Part shown: positions 44,320-54,445 of the stretch, piece by piece | Layout: every line of letters starts with the position of its first letter | How positions within the stretch are numbered: position 1 is the first letter of the stretch | From: Cellulomonas sp. Y8 | GTDB taxonomy: Bacteria > Actinomycetota > Actinomycetes > Actinomycetales > Cellulomonadaceae | DNA: 64,000 bases | Assembly (NCBI RefSeq): GCF_008033115.1 | Contig: NZ_CP041203.1 | Span: forward strand, 124,001-188,000 | Direction of reading: 5' to 3' | Program-made: the position numbers and the translations under genes | Notes under the pieces: generated by a model | Seen by the model: the letters and a program-made list of their open reading frames with translations, nothing else | Database searches by the model: none | Told to the model about the DNA's origin: nothing

Positions 44320-44937
44320 TCACAGGGCGTCGCGGACGATCTCGACGAACAGCCGGTGCACCCGCGTGTCCCCCGTCACCTCCGGGTGGAAGGACGTGGC
44401 GAGCAACGAGCCCTGGCGCACCGCGACGATCCTACCGGCGGCGGGCCCCGACTCCACGCGGGCGAGCGCGGTCGCGGCCGGGCCGACCTCGTCGACCCAG
44501 GGCGCGCGGATGAACACGGCGTGCACCGGGTCCGCCGCGCTGTCCGGGACGCCGTCGATGGTCAGGTCGGTCTCGAACGAGTCGACCTGGCGCCCGAACG
44601 CGTTGCGGCGCACGGTGACGTCGAGCCCGCCCAGGGTGCGCTGCCCGTCGATGCCGCCGACGATCCGGTCGGCGAGCAGGATCATCCCGGCGCACGACCC
44701 GTACGCGGGCATGCCCGCCTCGAGCCGCTTGCGCACGGGCACGTCGAGGTCGAACGCGCGCAGCAGCTTGTCGATCGTCGTCGACTCGCCGCCGGGCAGC
44801 ACCAGGCCGTCGACGGCGTCGAGCTCGGACTCGCGGCGCACCGGGACGGCCTCGGCCCCGGTCGCGCGCAGCGCGGCGAGGTGCTCGCGGACGTCGCCCT
44901 GCAGGGCCAGGACACCGATGGTGGGGGTGGCGGTCAC
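44320..44937 (-). CDS. pdxT: PLP synthase glutaminase subunit PdxT
   Basis: Releases ammonia from glutamine for PdxS. The 205-residue class I glutaminase has GGESTT (oxyanion loop), the catalytic Cys in [11 protein letters not shown] and His/Glu in SFHPEVTGD. The GTG at 44937 is preferred over the GTG two codons upstream because AGGA lies seven bases before it. It is separated from pdxS by an aminotransferase and a NUDIX gene. Confidence 0.95.
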   Translation of the reverse strand: MTATPTIGVLALQGDVREHLAALRATGAEAVPVRRESELDAVDGLVLPGGESTTIDKLLRAFDLDVPVRKRLEAGMPAYGSCAGMILLADRIVGGIDGQRTLGGLDVTVRRNAFGRQVDSFETDLTIDGVPDSAADPVHAVFIRAPWVDEVGPAATALARVESGPAAGRIVAVRQGSLLATSFHPEVTGDTRVHRLFVEIVRDAL

Positions 44938-44946
44938 CCGCACATC

Positions 44947-46161
44947 CTACGAATCGGCGACGCCGGCCAGCGCACCGCCGCCGACGCCCGCGGCGGCCGC
45001 GCCTGCGCGGGACCAGTCGGCCACCGCGTCGGCCAGCCGGGACAGGCCCTCGAGCAGCGCGCCGCGCTCGGCGGCCAGCGACACCCGCACCATGCCCTCG
45101 CCGCCCGGCCCGAACGCCGACCCCGGGGACACCGACACGTGCCGGTCGGCGAGCAGCCGCAGCGCGAACGCCTCGGAGTCCCGCATCGCGGCCGACACGT
45201 CGACCATGAGGTAGAACGCGCCCTGCGGCCGCACCGACGGGATGCCGCGCGCGTCGAGCAGCGCGACCGCGGCGTCGCGCCGCTCCCGGTACGAGTCGAC
45301 CGCCGCGGTCACGTCGTCCTGCGGGCCGGTCAGCGCGGCGAGCGCGGCCCGCTGGCTGACCGACGACGGGCAGGCGACGGTCGCCTCGGCGACCTGGCCC
45401 AGCAGGTCGATGACTCCTGGGTCCCGGGACACGACGTAGCCGAGCCGCCAGCCGGTCATCGCGTACGTCTTGGAGAAGCTGAAGAACGTCAGGACCCGGC
45501 CGTCGGTGTCGAAGGCCGCGGGGCTGGCGTGCGGGCGGTCGAAGGTGATCGCCTCGTAGCACTCGTCCGAGAACACCCACAGGTCCCGCTCGCGGGCCAG
45601 CTCGACGACGCCGGCCAGCAGCTCCGGCGGGTACATCGCGCCGGTGGGGTTGTTCGGCGAGCAGACGACGATCACGCGCGTGGCGGGCGTGATCGACGCG
45701 GCGATGTCCTCGAGGGTCGGCACGAAGCCGTTCGCGGCGTGCGCCGGGTAGGTCGCGACGTCGACCCCGGCGGCCACGGCGGCCATCCGCCAGTTCGGGA
45801 ACTCGGGGTCGGGCAGCAGCACCTGGTCCCCCGGGCCGGCGAGCGCGTTGATCGCCATGGCCAGCCCGTGCATCGCGCCGTGCGTGACGACCACGTCCGA
45901 GGCGGTGACGTCGAGGCCGTTGACCCGGCGCACCTTCTCGGCCAGCGCGGCCCGCAGCTCGGGGGTGCCGGTGCTCGACGTGTACGCCGTGTGCCCCGCG
46001 GCGGCGTCCCGGCCCGCCGCGGCGACGACGTGCGCGGGCGTCGGCACGTCGGGCTCGCCGATCTCCAGGCGGATCGCCTCCGGGTCGCGCATGGCGAGCT
46101 CCATGAGGGTGCGGATGCCGCTGCGGTGCATGCGGGTCACGGGCGAGGTCGAGATGGGCAC
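44947..46161 (-). CDS. Class I/II pyridoxal-phosphate aminotransferase
   Basis: A 404-residue fold-type I aminotransferase, made next to the enzymes that produce its cofactor. Motifs seen are IGEPDVPTPAHV near the start, CSPNNPTGAMYPP (Asn binds the cofactor), DECYEAITF and the Schiff-base Lys in SFSKTYAMTGWRLGY. The substrate is unknown; aspartate or alanine-type aminotransferases are the closest pattern. The C-terminal 20 residues are Ala/Gly-rich. The GTG at 46161 follows a TAGGGT -10 by six bases, so it is probably leaderless. Confidence 0.92.
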   Translation of the reverse strand: MPISTSPVTRMHRSGIRTLMELAMRDPEAIRLEIGEPDVPTPAHVVAAAGRDAAAGHTAYTSSTGTPELRAALAEKVRRVNGLDVTASDVVVTHGAMHGLAMAINALAGPGDQVLLPDPEFPNWRMAAVAAGVDVATYPAHAANGFVPTLEDIAASITPATRVIVVCSPNNPTGAMYPPELLAGVVELARERDLWVFSDECYEAITFDRPHASPAAFDTDGRVLTFFSFSKTYAMTGWRLGYVVSRDPGVIDLLGQVAEATVACPSSVSQRAALAALTGPQDDVTAAVDSYRERRDAAVALLDARGIPSVRPQGAFYLMVDVSAAMRDSEAFALRLLADRHVSVSPGSAFGPGGEGMVRVSLAAERGALLEGLSRLADAVADWSRAGAAAAGVGGGALAGVADS

Positions 46162-46167
46162 CGGCCG

Positions 46168-46173
46168 ACCCTA
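46168..46173 (-). promoter_or_regulatory. Leaderless-type -10 before the aminotransferase
   Basis: TAGGGT on the minus strand ends six bases before the GTG at 46161. No ribosome binding site is visible. Confidence 0.45.
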
Positions 46174-46190
46174 GCCGAGAACCGGGCCCG

Positions 46191-46212
46191 GACGTTACTC
46201 CCCGGTAACGTC
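46191..46212 (-). terminator. Hairpin at the end of the NUDIX gene
   Basis: GACGTTAC (46191-46198) pairs with GTAACGTC (46205-46212) around a 6-base loop, overlapping the NUDIX stop codon. It separates the pdxS-NUDIX message from the aminotransferase promoter. Confidence 0.5.
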
Positions 46213-46831
46213 AGTCGTCGCGCTGCAGACCGAGGTGCCGCACGGACCCGTCCCAGCCCGCCAGGAGCGGCCGGACGAGGTCCGGCAGCCCCTCGGGGAA
46301 CACCTCGCGCGTCTCGGCGGCCAGCTCGTCCAGGTGCCACCAGCGCAGCTCGTCCAGCACGTCGAGCTCCACCTCGGTCCAGCCGTCGCGCGCGATCGTG
46401 GCGGTGTCCACAGCGTCGGCGACCCGCGCCAGGAAGAACTCCTCGTCCTGGCGGCAGTGCTCGGCGTAGAAGTCGAACAGCGCGGACCGGGTCAGCACCG
46501 GGCCCACGAGAGCGGCGTCGTCCAGCAGCAGGCCGGTCTCCTCCCGGACCTCGCGCACCGCCGCCTCGCGCGCGGACTCCCCGGGGTCGATCCCGCCGCC
46601 GACGGTGAACCACCAGGACCGCTCGGGCTGGTCGACGTCGTGCCCACGGACCAGCAGCAGGCGGTCCTCGGCGTCGACCAGCAGCACGCGGGCGGCCCGG
46701 CGGAACCGCAGGCCGTCCTCCCCCAGCACCCAGTCGGCGCCCAACGAGGACTCCACCGGCGCCCCCGACGGCGACGGCCCGCCGGCCCCCGCGGGGGTCG
46801 ACGGGCCGTCGGTCGGCACGGGGTGGGTCAC
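46211..46831 (-). CDS. NUDIX hydrolase
   Basis: A 206-residue pyrophosphohydrolase. The NUDIX box is intact: [18 protein letters not shown] followed by REETGLL, fitting GX5EX7REUXEEXGU. The first 40 residues are Pro/Gly/Ser-rich and probably disordered. The aromatic WWFTVGGG just before the box is common in this subfamily. The GTG start overlaps the pdxS stop (GTGA). The substrate cannot be read from sequence. Confidence 0.92.
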   Translation of the reverse strand: MTHPVPTDGPSTPAGAGGPSPSGAPVESSLGADWVLGEDGLRFRRAARVLLVDAEDRLLLVRGHDVDQPERSWWFTVGGGIDPGESAREAAVREVREETGLLLDDAALVGPVLTRSALFDFYAEHCRQDEEFFLARVADAVDTATIARDGWTEVELDVLDELRWWHLDELAAETREVFPEGLPDLVRPLLAGWDGSVRHLGLQRDD

Positions 46832-47751
46832 CAGCCGCGCTCGGCCAGGCGGTGCGGCACCGGGACGTCGTCCACGTTGATGCCGACCATCGCCTCGCCG
46901 AGGCCGCGGGACACCTTCGCGATGACGTCCGGGTCGTCGTAGAAGGTGGTGGCCTTGACGATCGCCGCGGCGCGCTGCGCCGGGTTGCCCGACTTGAAGA
47001 TGCCGGAGCCGACGAACACGCCCTCGGCGCCGAGCTGGCGCATCATCGCCGCGTCGGCCGGGGTGGCGATGCCGCCCGCGGTGAACAGCACGACCGGCAG
47101 CTTGCCGGCGCGGGCCACCTCGACCACGAGGTCGTACGGCGCCTGCAGCTCCTTGGCGGCGAGGAACAGCTCGTCCTCGGGCAGCGAGGACAGCCGGCGG
47201 ATCTCGTCGCGGATGGTCCGCATGTGGGTGGTCGCGTTCGACACGTCGCCGGTGCCGGCCTCGCCCTTGGAGCGGATCATCGCCGCGCCCTCGGTGATGC
47301 GGCGCAGCGCCTCGCCCAGGTTGGTCGCGCCGCAGACGAACGGCACGGTGAACTGCCACTTGTCGATGTGGTGCGCGTAGTCGGCCGGGGTCAGTACCTC
47401 GGACTCGTCGACGTAGTCCACGCCGAGGCTCTGCAGCACCTGCGCCTCGACGAAGTGGCCGATGCGGGCCTTCGCCATGACCGGGATCGACACGGTGTTG
47501 ACGATGCCGTCGATGAGGTCCGGGTCGCTCATCCGCGCGACGCCGCCCTGGGCGCGGATGTCGGCCGGGACCCGCTCGAGCGCCATGACGGCGACCGCGC
47601 CGGCGTCCTCGGCGATCTTGGCCTGCTCGGCGGTGACCACGTCCATGATCACGCCGCCCTTGAGCATCTCCGCCATGCCGCGCTTCACGCGGGCGGTGCC
47701 CACCGCGGGGACGTCGGTGCCGGTGGTGGGCTGGGTGGTGTCGGTGGTCAC
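46828..47751 (-). CDS. pdxS: Pyridoxal 5'-phosphate synthase subunit PdxS
   Basis: Builds PLP from ribose 5-phosphate, glyceraldehyde 3-phosphate and ammonia. The 307-residue TIM barrel has [34 protein letters not shown] and the catalytic Lys regions ([14 protein letters not shown] and [13 protein letters not shown]). The GTG at 47751 has GAGGA upstream; the longer upstream frame is rejected. It is coupled to the NUDIX gene. Confidence 0.96.
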   Translation of the reverse strand: MTTDTTQPTTGTDVPAVGTARVKRGMAEMLKGGVIMDVVTAEQAKIAEDAGAVAVMALERVPADIRAQGGVARMSDPDLIDGIVNTVSIPVMAKARIGHFVEAQVLQSLGVDYVDESEVLTPADYAHHIDKWQFTVPFVCGATNLGEALRRITEGAAMIRSKGEAGTGDVSNATTHMRTIRDEIRRLSSLPEDELFLAAKELQAPYDLVVEVARAGKLPVVLFTAGGIATPADAAMMRQLGAEGVFVGSGIFKSGNPAQRAAAIVKATTFYDDPDVIAKVSRGLGEAMVGINVDDVPVPHRLAERGW

Positions 47752-47792
47752 GGAGGTCCTCGCAGTTCGGCTCAGGGGAGTTTCCGGATCCC

Positions 47793-47798
47793 ATCGTA
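47793..47798 (-). promoter_or_regulatory. Possible pdxS promoter -10
   Basis: TACGAT on the minus strand lies about 40 bases before the pdxS start in a 108-base gap. No convincing -35 or regulator site was found. Confidence 0.35.
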
Positions 47799-47859
47799 GT
47801 CGCGCCGCGCGCCGCCCACGGTGTGCGTCCACACCCGGCGCGCGGGTGCGTCCCCCGCC

Positions 47860-48492
47860 TCAGGCCGCGGCCGGCGGCTGCCCGGGCCGGCCTAGCGCGG
47901 CGGGCCACGCGTCGTCCAGCTCGAGCGTCTGCGGCATGGGCGCGCGCCCCGCCAGCCGGAGGGTGCGCACCGCCCAGCCGCGGCGCATCCGCTGCGCCTG
48001 GGCGACGGCCTCGTTGTGGAACCGGCGGGCCAGCTGCACCCGGTACCAGGCGTCCCCGAGCGCGTCGATCAGCTCGCCCGCGCCGGGCTCCTCGCGCAGC
48101 GCCGCGACCTCCTCGGGGTCGTCCAGGGCCTCGCGCAGGGTCGCCGACAGCTCGGACTCGACCAGCCCGCGGTCCGCCGTGGCCGGGTCGACCCGCTCCG
48201 GCCCGCGGAGCTCGGCGGGAAGCCGGGCCATGCCCTGGGTCTGCGGGCTGCCCGCGGCGATCGACGCCCAGGACGCCTCGCCGACGAGCACCGAGCTCAC
48301 CGGGTCGAGCACGCCGGACGCCGCCAGGGTGGACGCGGCCGACGCGCGCCGGAGCAGCTGGGTGTCGACCACCGCGCGCGACGCGGCGACCTTGCGGTGC
48401 AGCCGGTCGATGCGGGACGCGGCCACCCAGGACCACCACAGCACGACCAGCAGCACGCCGACCACCAGCACGGCGGTCTCGGACCAGCTCAT
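47860..48492 (-). CDS. Membrane-anchored LemA-like conserved protein
   Basis: A 210-residue protein with one N-terminal membrane helix (TAVLVVGVLLVVLWWSWV) and a long, probably helical domain containing RIDRLHRKVAASRAVVDTQLLRRA and ARRFHNEAVAQ. The layout resembles LemA proteins, which also have an N-terminal anchor and a helical bundle ending in a FHN-type motif. Function is unknown. The ATG at 48492 is taken because the anchor starts directly after it. It follows pimA by 52 bases. Confidence 0.72.
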   Translation of the reverse strand: MSWSETAVLVVGVLLVVLWWSWVAASRIDRLHRKVAASRAVVDTQLLRRASAASTLAASGVLDPVSSVLVGEASWASIAAGSPQTQGMARLPAELRGPERVDPATADRGLVESELSATLREALDDPEEVAALREEPGAGELIDALGDAWYRVQLARRFHNEAVAQAQRMRRGWAVRTLRLAGRAPMPQTLELDDAWPAALGRPGQPPAAA

Positions 48493-48544
48493 CTCGGGGC
48501 CCCCGCGGGATCGTGAGCGCAGCGAACGATGTCGTGGGGTGTGA

Positions 48545-49772
48545 TCATTCGTCACCCCGCAGGCGCTTCAGCGCCGTCCGGGCACCGCGCCGCGAGGTCG
48601 GGTCCTCGCCGACCGGCGCCGCGCTGCCCTCGACGGCCATCTCGTACACGGTCAGCACCTGGTGCGTCACCGTCGACCAGTCGTACCGCGCCACGGCGGC
48701 CTCGCCCGCCGCCGCGATCCGCGCCCGCTCCCCGCCGTCGGAGAGCAGCCCGACCAGCACGCGCGCGAGGTCGGCGGAGTCGCCGGTCCGGAACAGCGCC
48801 CCGGCCTGCCCGTCGTCGAGCACCCGCCGGAACGCGCCGAGGTCCGACGCCAGCACCGCGGTGCCCGCGCTCATCGCCTCGACCAGCACGATGCCGAACG
48901 ACTCGCCGCCGGTCTGCGGTGCGCAGTACAACGTCCGCCGACGCGAGCAGCCGCGCCTTGTCCTCGTCGCTGATCCCGCCGAGGAACTCCACCGCGTCCG
49001 CGTCGTCGCCGATCAGCTCGCGCACCTCGTCCGGGCCGGTGTCGCCGCGCCCCGCCACGAGGAACCGGGCGCCCGGGAACGCCCGGCGCACCTCCGGCAC
49101 CGCGCCGAGCAGCACGGGCAGCCCCTTGCGCGGCTCGTCCAGCCGGCCCAGGAACACCACCGTGGGCGCCTCGGGGGTGCCGGCCCAGCGCGGGTCGGCG
49201 GGCGTGCCGCGGAACGCGTCGACGAACACGCCGTTCGGGATCACCACGGCGTCGCCGCCCAGGTGCTCGACCAGCGTCCGGCGGGCGTCCTCGGACACCG
49301 CGATCCGGGCGCCGATCTTCTCCAGCGACTGCCGCACCAGCGGGTAGGCGATCTGCAGCGACCGGGACCGCACCAGCGACGAGTGGAACGTCGCCACCAC
49401 GGGGCCGTCGGCGATCCACAGCGCGAGCATGCTCAGCGACGGCGTGGCCGGCTCGTGCAGGTGCAGCACGTCGAACTGCCCCGCCTCGAGCCAGCGGCGC
49501 ACCTTCGCCGCGGTGATCGGGCCGAACGCCAGCCGGGCGACCGAGCCGTTGTACCGGACGGGCACGGCCTTCCCCGCGGAGGTCATGTACTCCGGGATCG
49601 GGGTGTCGTCGTCGGCCGGCGCCAGCACCGACACGCTGTGCCCGCGGCCGATCAGCGCCTCGGCGAGGTCGCGGACGTGGAACTGCACGCCGCCGGGGAC
49701 GTCGAACGAGTAGGGGCAGACGATGCCGACCCGCAGCGGCCGGGAGGGTCCCGGGGCCAGGCCGGCGATCAC
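48545..49772 (-). pseudogene. pimA: PimA phosphatidyl-myo-inositol mannosyltransferase, frameshifted
   Basis: GT4 glycosyltransferase that adds the first mannose to phosphatidylinositol on the cytoplasmic face. The GTG at 49772 begins the frame; RVGIVCPYSFDVPGGVQFHV is the family N terminus, with the GGVQ loop that binds substrate. The frame reads well to DKARLLASADV. Near 48931 one extra base (GACGTTGTAC for an expected GACGTGTAC) shifts it. The rest, including the donor-site ESFGIVLVEAM with the conserved Glu, continues in another frame to 48545. Repair gives a normal 408 residues. As PimA is essential in studied actinobacteria, an assembly error is likely. Confidence 0.85.
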
Positions 49773-50749
49773 CGCGCGGCTCCCCCGGCCTCCGCCGCGA
49801 GCGTCTTCGCGTACCGCCCGGGGTCGAGGTCCGCGACGAACACCTTCTGCAGCATGTGCCAGTCCTGCGGGGCCCGGGCGATGCCGCGGCCGAGGTCGTC
49901 GACCCAGGCCTGGGTCAGCACCGCGACCCGGTCGGCCTTCGGCACGTCGTCGGGCACGGTCAGCAGCCGGCCGAACTCGATCACGACGCCCCACGCGGTC
50001 CCGGCGGCGCGGCGGCGCGCGCCCGTGAGCCGCTCGTAGGTGATCGAGGTGGCGCACAGCGGGGCGCCCGTGGAGACCGCCAGCGCGGCCGGGCCGGCGG
50101 CGACCCGCGCGCGCTCGCCGAACAGGTCGACCTCGACGCCGCGGGCGGTGAGGTCGCGGTCGGCGAGCAGCGGGATCAGGCCCGCCGTGGGCTGCCGGGC
50201 CGCGCGGACCAGCTCACGGAACACCCCGCCGCCGCCCGCACCCCCGCCGTTGGCCAGCGGGATGATCTCGAGCCCGATGCCCTCGCGGAACCGGAGGAAC
50301 TCCTGGAACAGCGCCTCGGGCTTGAGCCGCTCGGCGACGGTGACCGTCCGGCCGAGGTTGCGGGTGGCCCAGGCGCCGGCGAGGTCCCAGTTGCCCAGGT
50401 GCCCGAGCGCCATGACGACCATCCGGCCCTCGTTCATCGTCGCGACGACCTCACCCGGGTCGACCAGGCGCACGCGCGCGTCGATCTGCTCCGGCTTCGC
50501 GCCCACCAGGGCGAACGACTCGCCGTAGTACCGCATGTACGACCGCATGCCGAGCAGGCTCAGCCGACGGACCTCCTCCGGGCGGGCCTGCGGCCGCACC
50601 CGGCCGAGGTTCGCCTCCAGCTGCCGGACGCCCGCGCCGCGGCGCAGCCACGCCACGTCGGCGACCAGGCGGAACGCACCGCGCACGACCGGGTCCGGGA
50701 CCTTGCCCACGACCCGCCACGCGAACGCGAACAGCCGCGCGACGTCCAC
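49769..50749 (-). CDS. Phosphatidylinositol mannoside acyltransferase (PatA-like)
   Basis: Acylates the mannose of PIM1/PIM2 with palmitoyl-CoA. The 326-residue LpxL/HtrB-type acyltransferase has the HX4D motif HLGNWD near residue 120, SYMRYYGESFAL before it and PLLADRDLTARGVEVDLFGE after it. The GTG at 50749 has GAGG upstream; it follows the pgsA stop by eleven bases. The stop overlaps the pimA start. The gene order HIT-pgsA-acyltransferase-pimA equals Rv2613c-Rv2610c. Confidence 0.92.
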   Translation of the reverse strand: MDVARLFAFAWRVVGKVPDPVVRGAFRLVADVAWLRRGAGVRQLEANLGRVRPQARPEEVRRLSLLGMRSYMRYYGESFALVGAKPEQIDARVRLVDPGEVVATMNEGRMVVMALGHLGNWDLAGAWATRNLGRTVTVAERLKPEALFQEFLRFREGIGLEIIPLANGGGAGGGGVFRELVRAARQPTAGLIPLLADRDLTARGVEVDLFGERARVAAGPAALAVSTGAPLCATSITYERLTGARRRAAGTAWGVVIEFGRLLTVPDDVPKADRVAVLTQAWVDDLGRGIARAPQDWHMLQKVFVADLDPGRYAKTLAAEAGGAAR

Positions 50750-50760
50750 CTGCGGGCGCC

Positions 50761-51378
50761 TCACGCCGCCCCCAGCGCCTGGCGCCGGACCGTCAGCACC
50801 CGCTGCACGACCGTCACGAACGACGCCACGGCGAGCAGGCCCAGCACCACGACCAGCACGGGCTCGGGCACGCCGACCCCGACGAGGGCCGTCGCGACCA
50901 GGACCGTCGCGAGCCGGTCGGCGCGCTCGGCGATCCCGACCGCCGCGGTCATGCCGAGCCCCTCGGCGCGGGCCCGGGCGTACGGCACGATCGCGCCGAG
51001 CACCAGGCACGCCAGCGCGAGACCGGAGCCCCAGCCGGCCCAGGCCGAGTCGCTGCCGTGCACGAACCACAGCACGAGGCCGGAGAAGATCGCCGCGTCG
51101 CCGAACCGGTCGAGCGTCGAGTCGAGGAACGCGCCCCACGGCCCGGACCGGCCGGCGCGGCGCGCCATCACCCCGTCCAGGCTGTCGGTCAGCGCGAAGA
51201 ACGCGATGACCAGGCTCGCCGCCAGGAAGTGCCCCGCCGGGAACAGCCACAGGGCCGCCGCGACGACGGCGACGGTGCCGGTGATGGTCACCGCGTCCGG
51301 GGAGACGCCGCGCTTGAGCAGCGCGTCCGCCACCGGGGTGAAGAGCCGCGTCATGGCTCCTCGCAGTCCGTTCAGCAC
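50761..51378 (-). CDS. pgsA: CDP-alcohol phosphatidyltransferase, probable phosphatidylinositol phosphate synthase
   Basis: Membrane enzyme that transfers a phosphatidyl group from CDP-diacylglycerol, here most likely to inositol phosphate. The 205-residue product carries the full signature D-X2-DG-X2-AR-X8-G-X3-D-X3-D as DSLDGVMARRAGRSGPWGAF then LDSTLD. About six membrane helices are predicted. Position before the PIM acyltransferase and pimA supports the inositol assignment over phosphatidylglycerophosphate synthase. Confidence 0.92.
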   Translation of the reverse strand: MLNGLRGAMTRLFTPVADALLKRGVSPDAVTITGTVAVVAAALWLFPAGHFLAASLVIAFFALTDSLDGVMARRAGRSGPWGAFLDSTLDRFGDAAIFSGLVLWFVHGSDSAWAGWGSGLALACLVLGAIVPYARARAEGLGMTAAVGIAERADRLATVLVATALVGVGVPEPVLVVVLGLLAVASFVTVVQRVLTVRRQALGAA

Positions 51379-51385
51379 GGGCCGG

Positions 51386-51991
51386 TCATCCCTTCTGGTC
51401 GCCGGCCGGGCGGTCGTCGCCCGCCGGCCAGGCCGCCGCGAGGCGCGCCCGGGTGTCGTGCAGGAGCTCCGGCAGCGCCCGGGTGCGGCCGACGATCGGC
51501 AGGAAGTTGCTGTCGCCCGACCAGCGCGGCACGACGTGCTGGTGCAGGTGCGCCGCGATCCCCGCGCCGGCGACGGCGCCCTGGTTCATCCCCAGGTTGA
51601 AGCCGTGCGGGCCGCTGACCTCGCGCAGCACGCGCATCGCGGTGCGGGTCAGCTCGGCCACCTCCGCGACCTCGGCGCCCGTCAGGTCCGTGTAGTCGGC
51701 GACGTGCCGGTACGGGACCACCAGGACGTGGCCGCCGTTGTACGGGTACAGGTTGAGCACGACGTAGGCGACCGCGCCGCGCGCCACGACCAGGCCGTCC
51801 TCGTCGGACAGCGACGGGATCCGGCAGAACGGGCAGCCGTCGCCCTCGGCGCCGTCGGCGGGCTTGTTCTCCCCGCCGATGTAGGCCATCCGGTGCGGGG
51901 TCCACAGCCGGCCGAAGCCGTCGGGCACGCCGGGGAGGCCGGCGGCGTCCTCCACCGCCGGCTCCCCCGGGCCGTCGTCGTGCGCCGTCAC
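51386..51991 (-). CDS. HIT domain protein (AP4A phosphorylase-like)
   Basis: A 201-residue histidine-triad hydrolase/phosphorylase with the motif HLHQHVVPR (catalytic His triad) and, near the N terminus, CPFCRIP, which may bind metal. It is homologous to Rv2613c, described as a diadenosine tetraphosphate phosphorylase. The GTG at 51991 lies four bases after the thrS stop. It begins the phospholipid operon, and the reason for this linkage is unknown. Confidence 0.93.
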   Translation of the reverse strand: MTAHDDGPGEPAVEDAAGLPGVPDGFGRLWTPHRMAYIGGENKPADGAEGDGCPFCRIPSLSDEDGLVVARGAVAYVVLNLYPYNGGHVLVVPYRHVADYTDLTGAEVAEVAELTRTAMRVLREVSGPHGFNLGMNQGAVAGAGIAAHLHQHVVPRWSGDSNFLPIVGRTRALPELLHDTRARLAAAWPAGDDRPAGDQKG

Positions 51992-51995
51992 CGCG

Positions 51996-54011
51996 TCAGA
52001 CCTGCGCGTGCTCGCGCACGGCGGTCACGACGCGCTGCACGGCCTCCGCGACCGGGACGCCGTTCTCCTGGCGGCCGTCCCGGTACCGGAACGACACCGC
52101 GCCGGCCTCCGCGTCCTCGCCGCCCGCGATCAGCACGAACGGGATCTTCTGGGTCGAGGCGTTGCGGATCTTCTTGCCGAACCGGTCGCTGGACCGGTCC
52201 AGCTCCGCGCGGATGCCCTGGGCGCGCAGCTGGGCGACGACGTCCTCCAGGTACGGCTCGAACGGCTCGGCGACCGGCACCGCGAGCACCTGGACCGGCG
52301 CGAGCCAGGCCGGGAAGGCGCCCGCGTAGTGCTCGGTCAGCACCGCGAAGAACCGCTCGATCGACCCGAACAGCGCGCGGTGGATCATCACCGGGCGCTG
52401 CCGGGTGCCGTCCGCGGCCGTGTACTCGAGGTCGAACCGCTCCGGCAGGTTGAAGTCGAGCTGGATCGTCGACATCTGCCAGGTGCGGCCGATCGCGTCC
52501 TTGGCCTGGACGGAGATCTTCGGGCCGTAGAACGCGGCGCCGCCCGGGTCCGGGACCAGCTCCAGGCCGGACTCGGTCGCGACCTGGCGCAGCGTCTCGG
52601 TCGCCTCCTCCCACGCCGCGTCCTCGCCGACCGACTTCTCGGGGTTCCGGGTGGACAGCTCCAGGTAGAAGTCGTCCAGGCCGTAGTCCTTGAGCAGGTC
52701 GAGGACGAAGGTGAGCAGGCTGGTGAGCTCGCCCTTCATCTGGTCGCGCGTGCAGTAGATGTGCGCGTCGTCCTGGGTGAAGCCGCGGGCGCGGGTCAGG
52801 CCGTGCACCACGCCGGACTTCTCGTACCGGTACACCGTGCCGAACTCGAACAGCCGCAGCGGCAGCTCGCGGTACGAGCGACCCCGGGAGTCGAAGATCA
52901 GGTTGTGCATCGGGCAGTTCATCGGCTTGAGGTAGTAGTTCTGCCCCGCGCGCTTGATGTTGCCCTCGGCGTCGCGCTCCTCGTCCAGCTGCATGGGCGG
53001 GTACATGCCGTCCGCGTACCAGTCCAGGTGGCCGGAGATCTCGAACAGCTGCTGCTTGGTGATGTGCGGCGAGTTGACGAACGAGTAGCCCGCCTCGACG
53101 TGCTTGCGCCGGCTGTACTCCTCCATCTCCATCCGGATGATGCCGCCCTTGGGGTGGAACACCGCCAGGCCCGAGCCGATCTCGTCCGGGAACGAGAACA
53201 GGTCGAGCTCGGTGCCGAGCCGGCGGTGGTCACGGCGCTCGGCCTCGGCCACGCGCTCCAGGTACGCCTTGAGCTCGTCCTTGGTCGGCCACGCCGTGCC
53301 GTAGATCCGCTGCAGCTGCGGGTTCTTCTCCGACCCGCGCCAGTAGGCGGCCGCGGACCGGGTCAGCTGGAAGCCGTTGCCGAGCACCTTGGTGCTGGGC
53401 ACGTGCGGGCCGCGGCACAGGTCCTGCCACACGACCGTCTCGGACTCCCGGCCCGCGCCGCGCACGTTCTGGTAGTAGGTGAGGCCGCCGGCGCCGACCT
53501 CGACCGACGCGCCCTCGCCCGCCGTGTCCGCCGTCGACTTGAGGCCGATCAGCTCGAGCTTGTACGGCTCGTCCGCGGCCAGCGCGCGCGCCTCGTCGTC
53601 GGTGACCTCGACCCGGCGGAACGTCTGGTTCTCCTTGACGATCCGGGACATGACCTTCTCGAGGGCCTTGAGGTCCTCGGGGGTGAACGGCTCCTCGACG
53701 TCGAAGTCGTAGTAGAAGCCGTCGGTCACCGGTGGTCCGATGCCGAGCTTCGCCTTCGGGTTGACCTCCTGCACCGCCTGCGCGAGCACGTGGGCCGCGG
53801 AGTGGCGCAGCACGGCGAGGCCGTCCGGCGAGTCGACGGTGACGGCCTCGACGACCGCGCCGTCGGGCAGCGGGCGGGACAGGTCCCAGAGGTCCCCGTC
53901 GACCCGCACGACGACCACGTCGCGGCGAGCGGCGAACAGGTCCGTGCCCGTGGTCCCCGCCTCGGCCGTGGTGCTGGTGCCGTCGACGGTGAGGGTGATG
54001 AGCTCGGACAC
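51996..54011 (-). CDS. thrS: Threonyl-tRNA synthetase
   Basis: Charges tRNA-Thr. The 671-residue product has an N-terminal TGS domain, the second editing domain ([18 protein letters not shown] with the HxxxH pair), the class II core with zinc-binding Cys in [13 protein letters not shown], motif 2 around [18 protein letters not shown] and motif 3 [11 protein letters not shown], then the anticodon-binding domain. No T-box structure precedes it. The ATG at 54011 agrees with the family start. Confidence 0.97.
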   Translation of the reverse strand: MSELITLTVDGTSTTAEAGTTGTDLFAARRDVVVVRVDGDLWDLSRPLPDGAVVEAVTVDSPDGLAVLRHSAAHVLAQAVQEVNPKAKLGIGPPVTDGFYYDFDVEEPFTPEDLKALEKVMSRIVKENQTFRRVEVTDDEARALAADEPYKLELIGLKSTADTAGEGASVEVGAGGLTYYQNVRGAGRESETVVWQDLCRGPHVPSTKVLGNGFQLTRSAAAYWRGSEKNPQLQRIYGTAWPTKDELKAYLERVAEAERRDHRRLGTELDLFSFPDEIGSGLAVFHPKGGIIRMEMEEYSRRKHVEAGYSFVNSPHITKQQLFEISGHLDWYADGMYPPMQLDEERDAEGNIKRAGQNYYLKPMNCPMHNLIFDSRGRSYRELPLRLFEFGTVYRYEKSGVVHGLTRARGFTQDDAHIYCTRDQMKGELTSLLTFVLDLLKDYGLDDFYLELSTRNPEKSVGEDAAWEEATETLRQVATESGLELVPDPGGAAFYGPKISVQAKDAIGRTWQMSTIQLDFNLPERFDLEYTAADGTRQRPVMIHRALFGSIERFFAVLTEHYAGAFPAWLAPVQVLAVPVAEPFEPYLEDVVAQLRAQGIRAELDRSSDRFGKKIRNASTQKIPFVLIAGGEDAEAGAVSFRYRDGRQENGVPVAEAVQRVVTAVREHAQV

Positions 54012-54114
54012 TGCGGGGTCTCCTCCGGTCGGGCCCGCGCCTCGCGCGCGGGGTCCGGGTCGATGCTACCGACCGGTCACCCGGTCGAGGGCCCGCCACG
54101 AGGTCGGGCACGAC

Positions 54115-54148
54115 GAAGGCCCCGGTCCGCGACGGGACCGGGGCCTTC
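54115..54148 (-). terminator. Terminator after tRNA-Val(CAC)
   Basis: A perfect 14-bp stem (54115-54128 with 54135-54148) and a 6-base loop lies seven bases after the tRNA on the minus strand. Its arm GAAGGCCCCGGTCC resembles the terminator after the other tRNA-Val. Confidence 0.75.
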
Positions 54149-54155
54149 GAGCCGG

Positions 54156-54227
54156 TGGGCGATACTGGGTTCGAACCAGTGACCTCTTCGGTGTGAACGA
54201 AGCGCGCTACCACTGCGCCAATCGCCC
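54156..54227 (-). tRNA. tRNA-Val (anticodon CAC)
   Basis: A 72-base cloverleaf. Acceptor GGGCGAT pairs with ATCGCCC, the anticodon loop is TTCACAC between CTTCG and CGAAG, and the T-arm is CTGGTTCGAACCCAG. It reads GUG codons, very common here. The 3' CCA is not encoded (CCG follows). A TAATGT -10 lies 11 bases before it. Confidence 0.96.
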
Positions 54228-54238
54228 GGCAGACGAGA

Positions 54239-54244
54239 ACATTA
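54239..54244 (-). promoter_or_regulatory. tRNA-Val(CAC) promoter -10
   Basis: TAATGT within GGGTAATGTTCTCG on the minus strand; the downstream bases TAATGTTCTCG are identical to those before the tRNA-Gly/Cys/Val cluster. Confidence 0.55.
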
Positions 54245-54445
54245 CCCGACCGGGGGCGCGGAACCGAAATCGGCGCGGCGCCCCGCTCGTGGAGCGCGGG
54301 CCGGCGCCGCGGGGGCCCGCGACGTCGTCCGGGCGGGGCGGCGGGTGAGGCGTCCGGGTGGGTGAAGTTCGGCCCGGGACCTCCGCTCCTGGCGACCCGT
54401 GCGTCATGATGGTCTTCTCGCGAGACGTGTGTGAAGGAGGATGCG

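Noticed and set aside
54012..54114. T-box leader before thrS
   Set aside because: The gap is too short and shows no specifier loop or T-box sequence.
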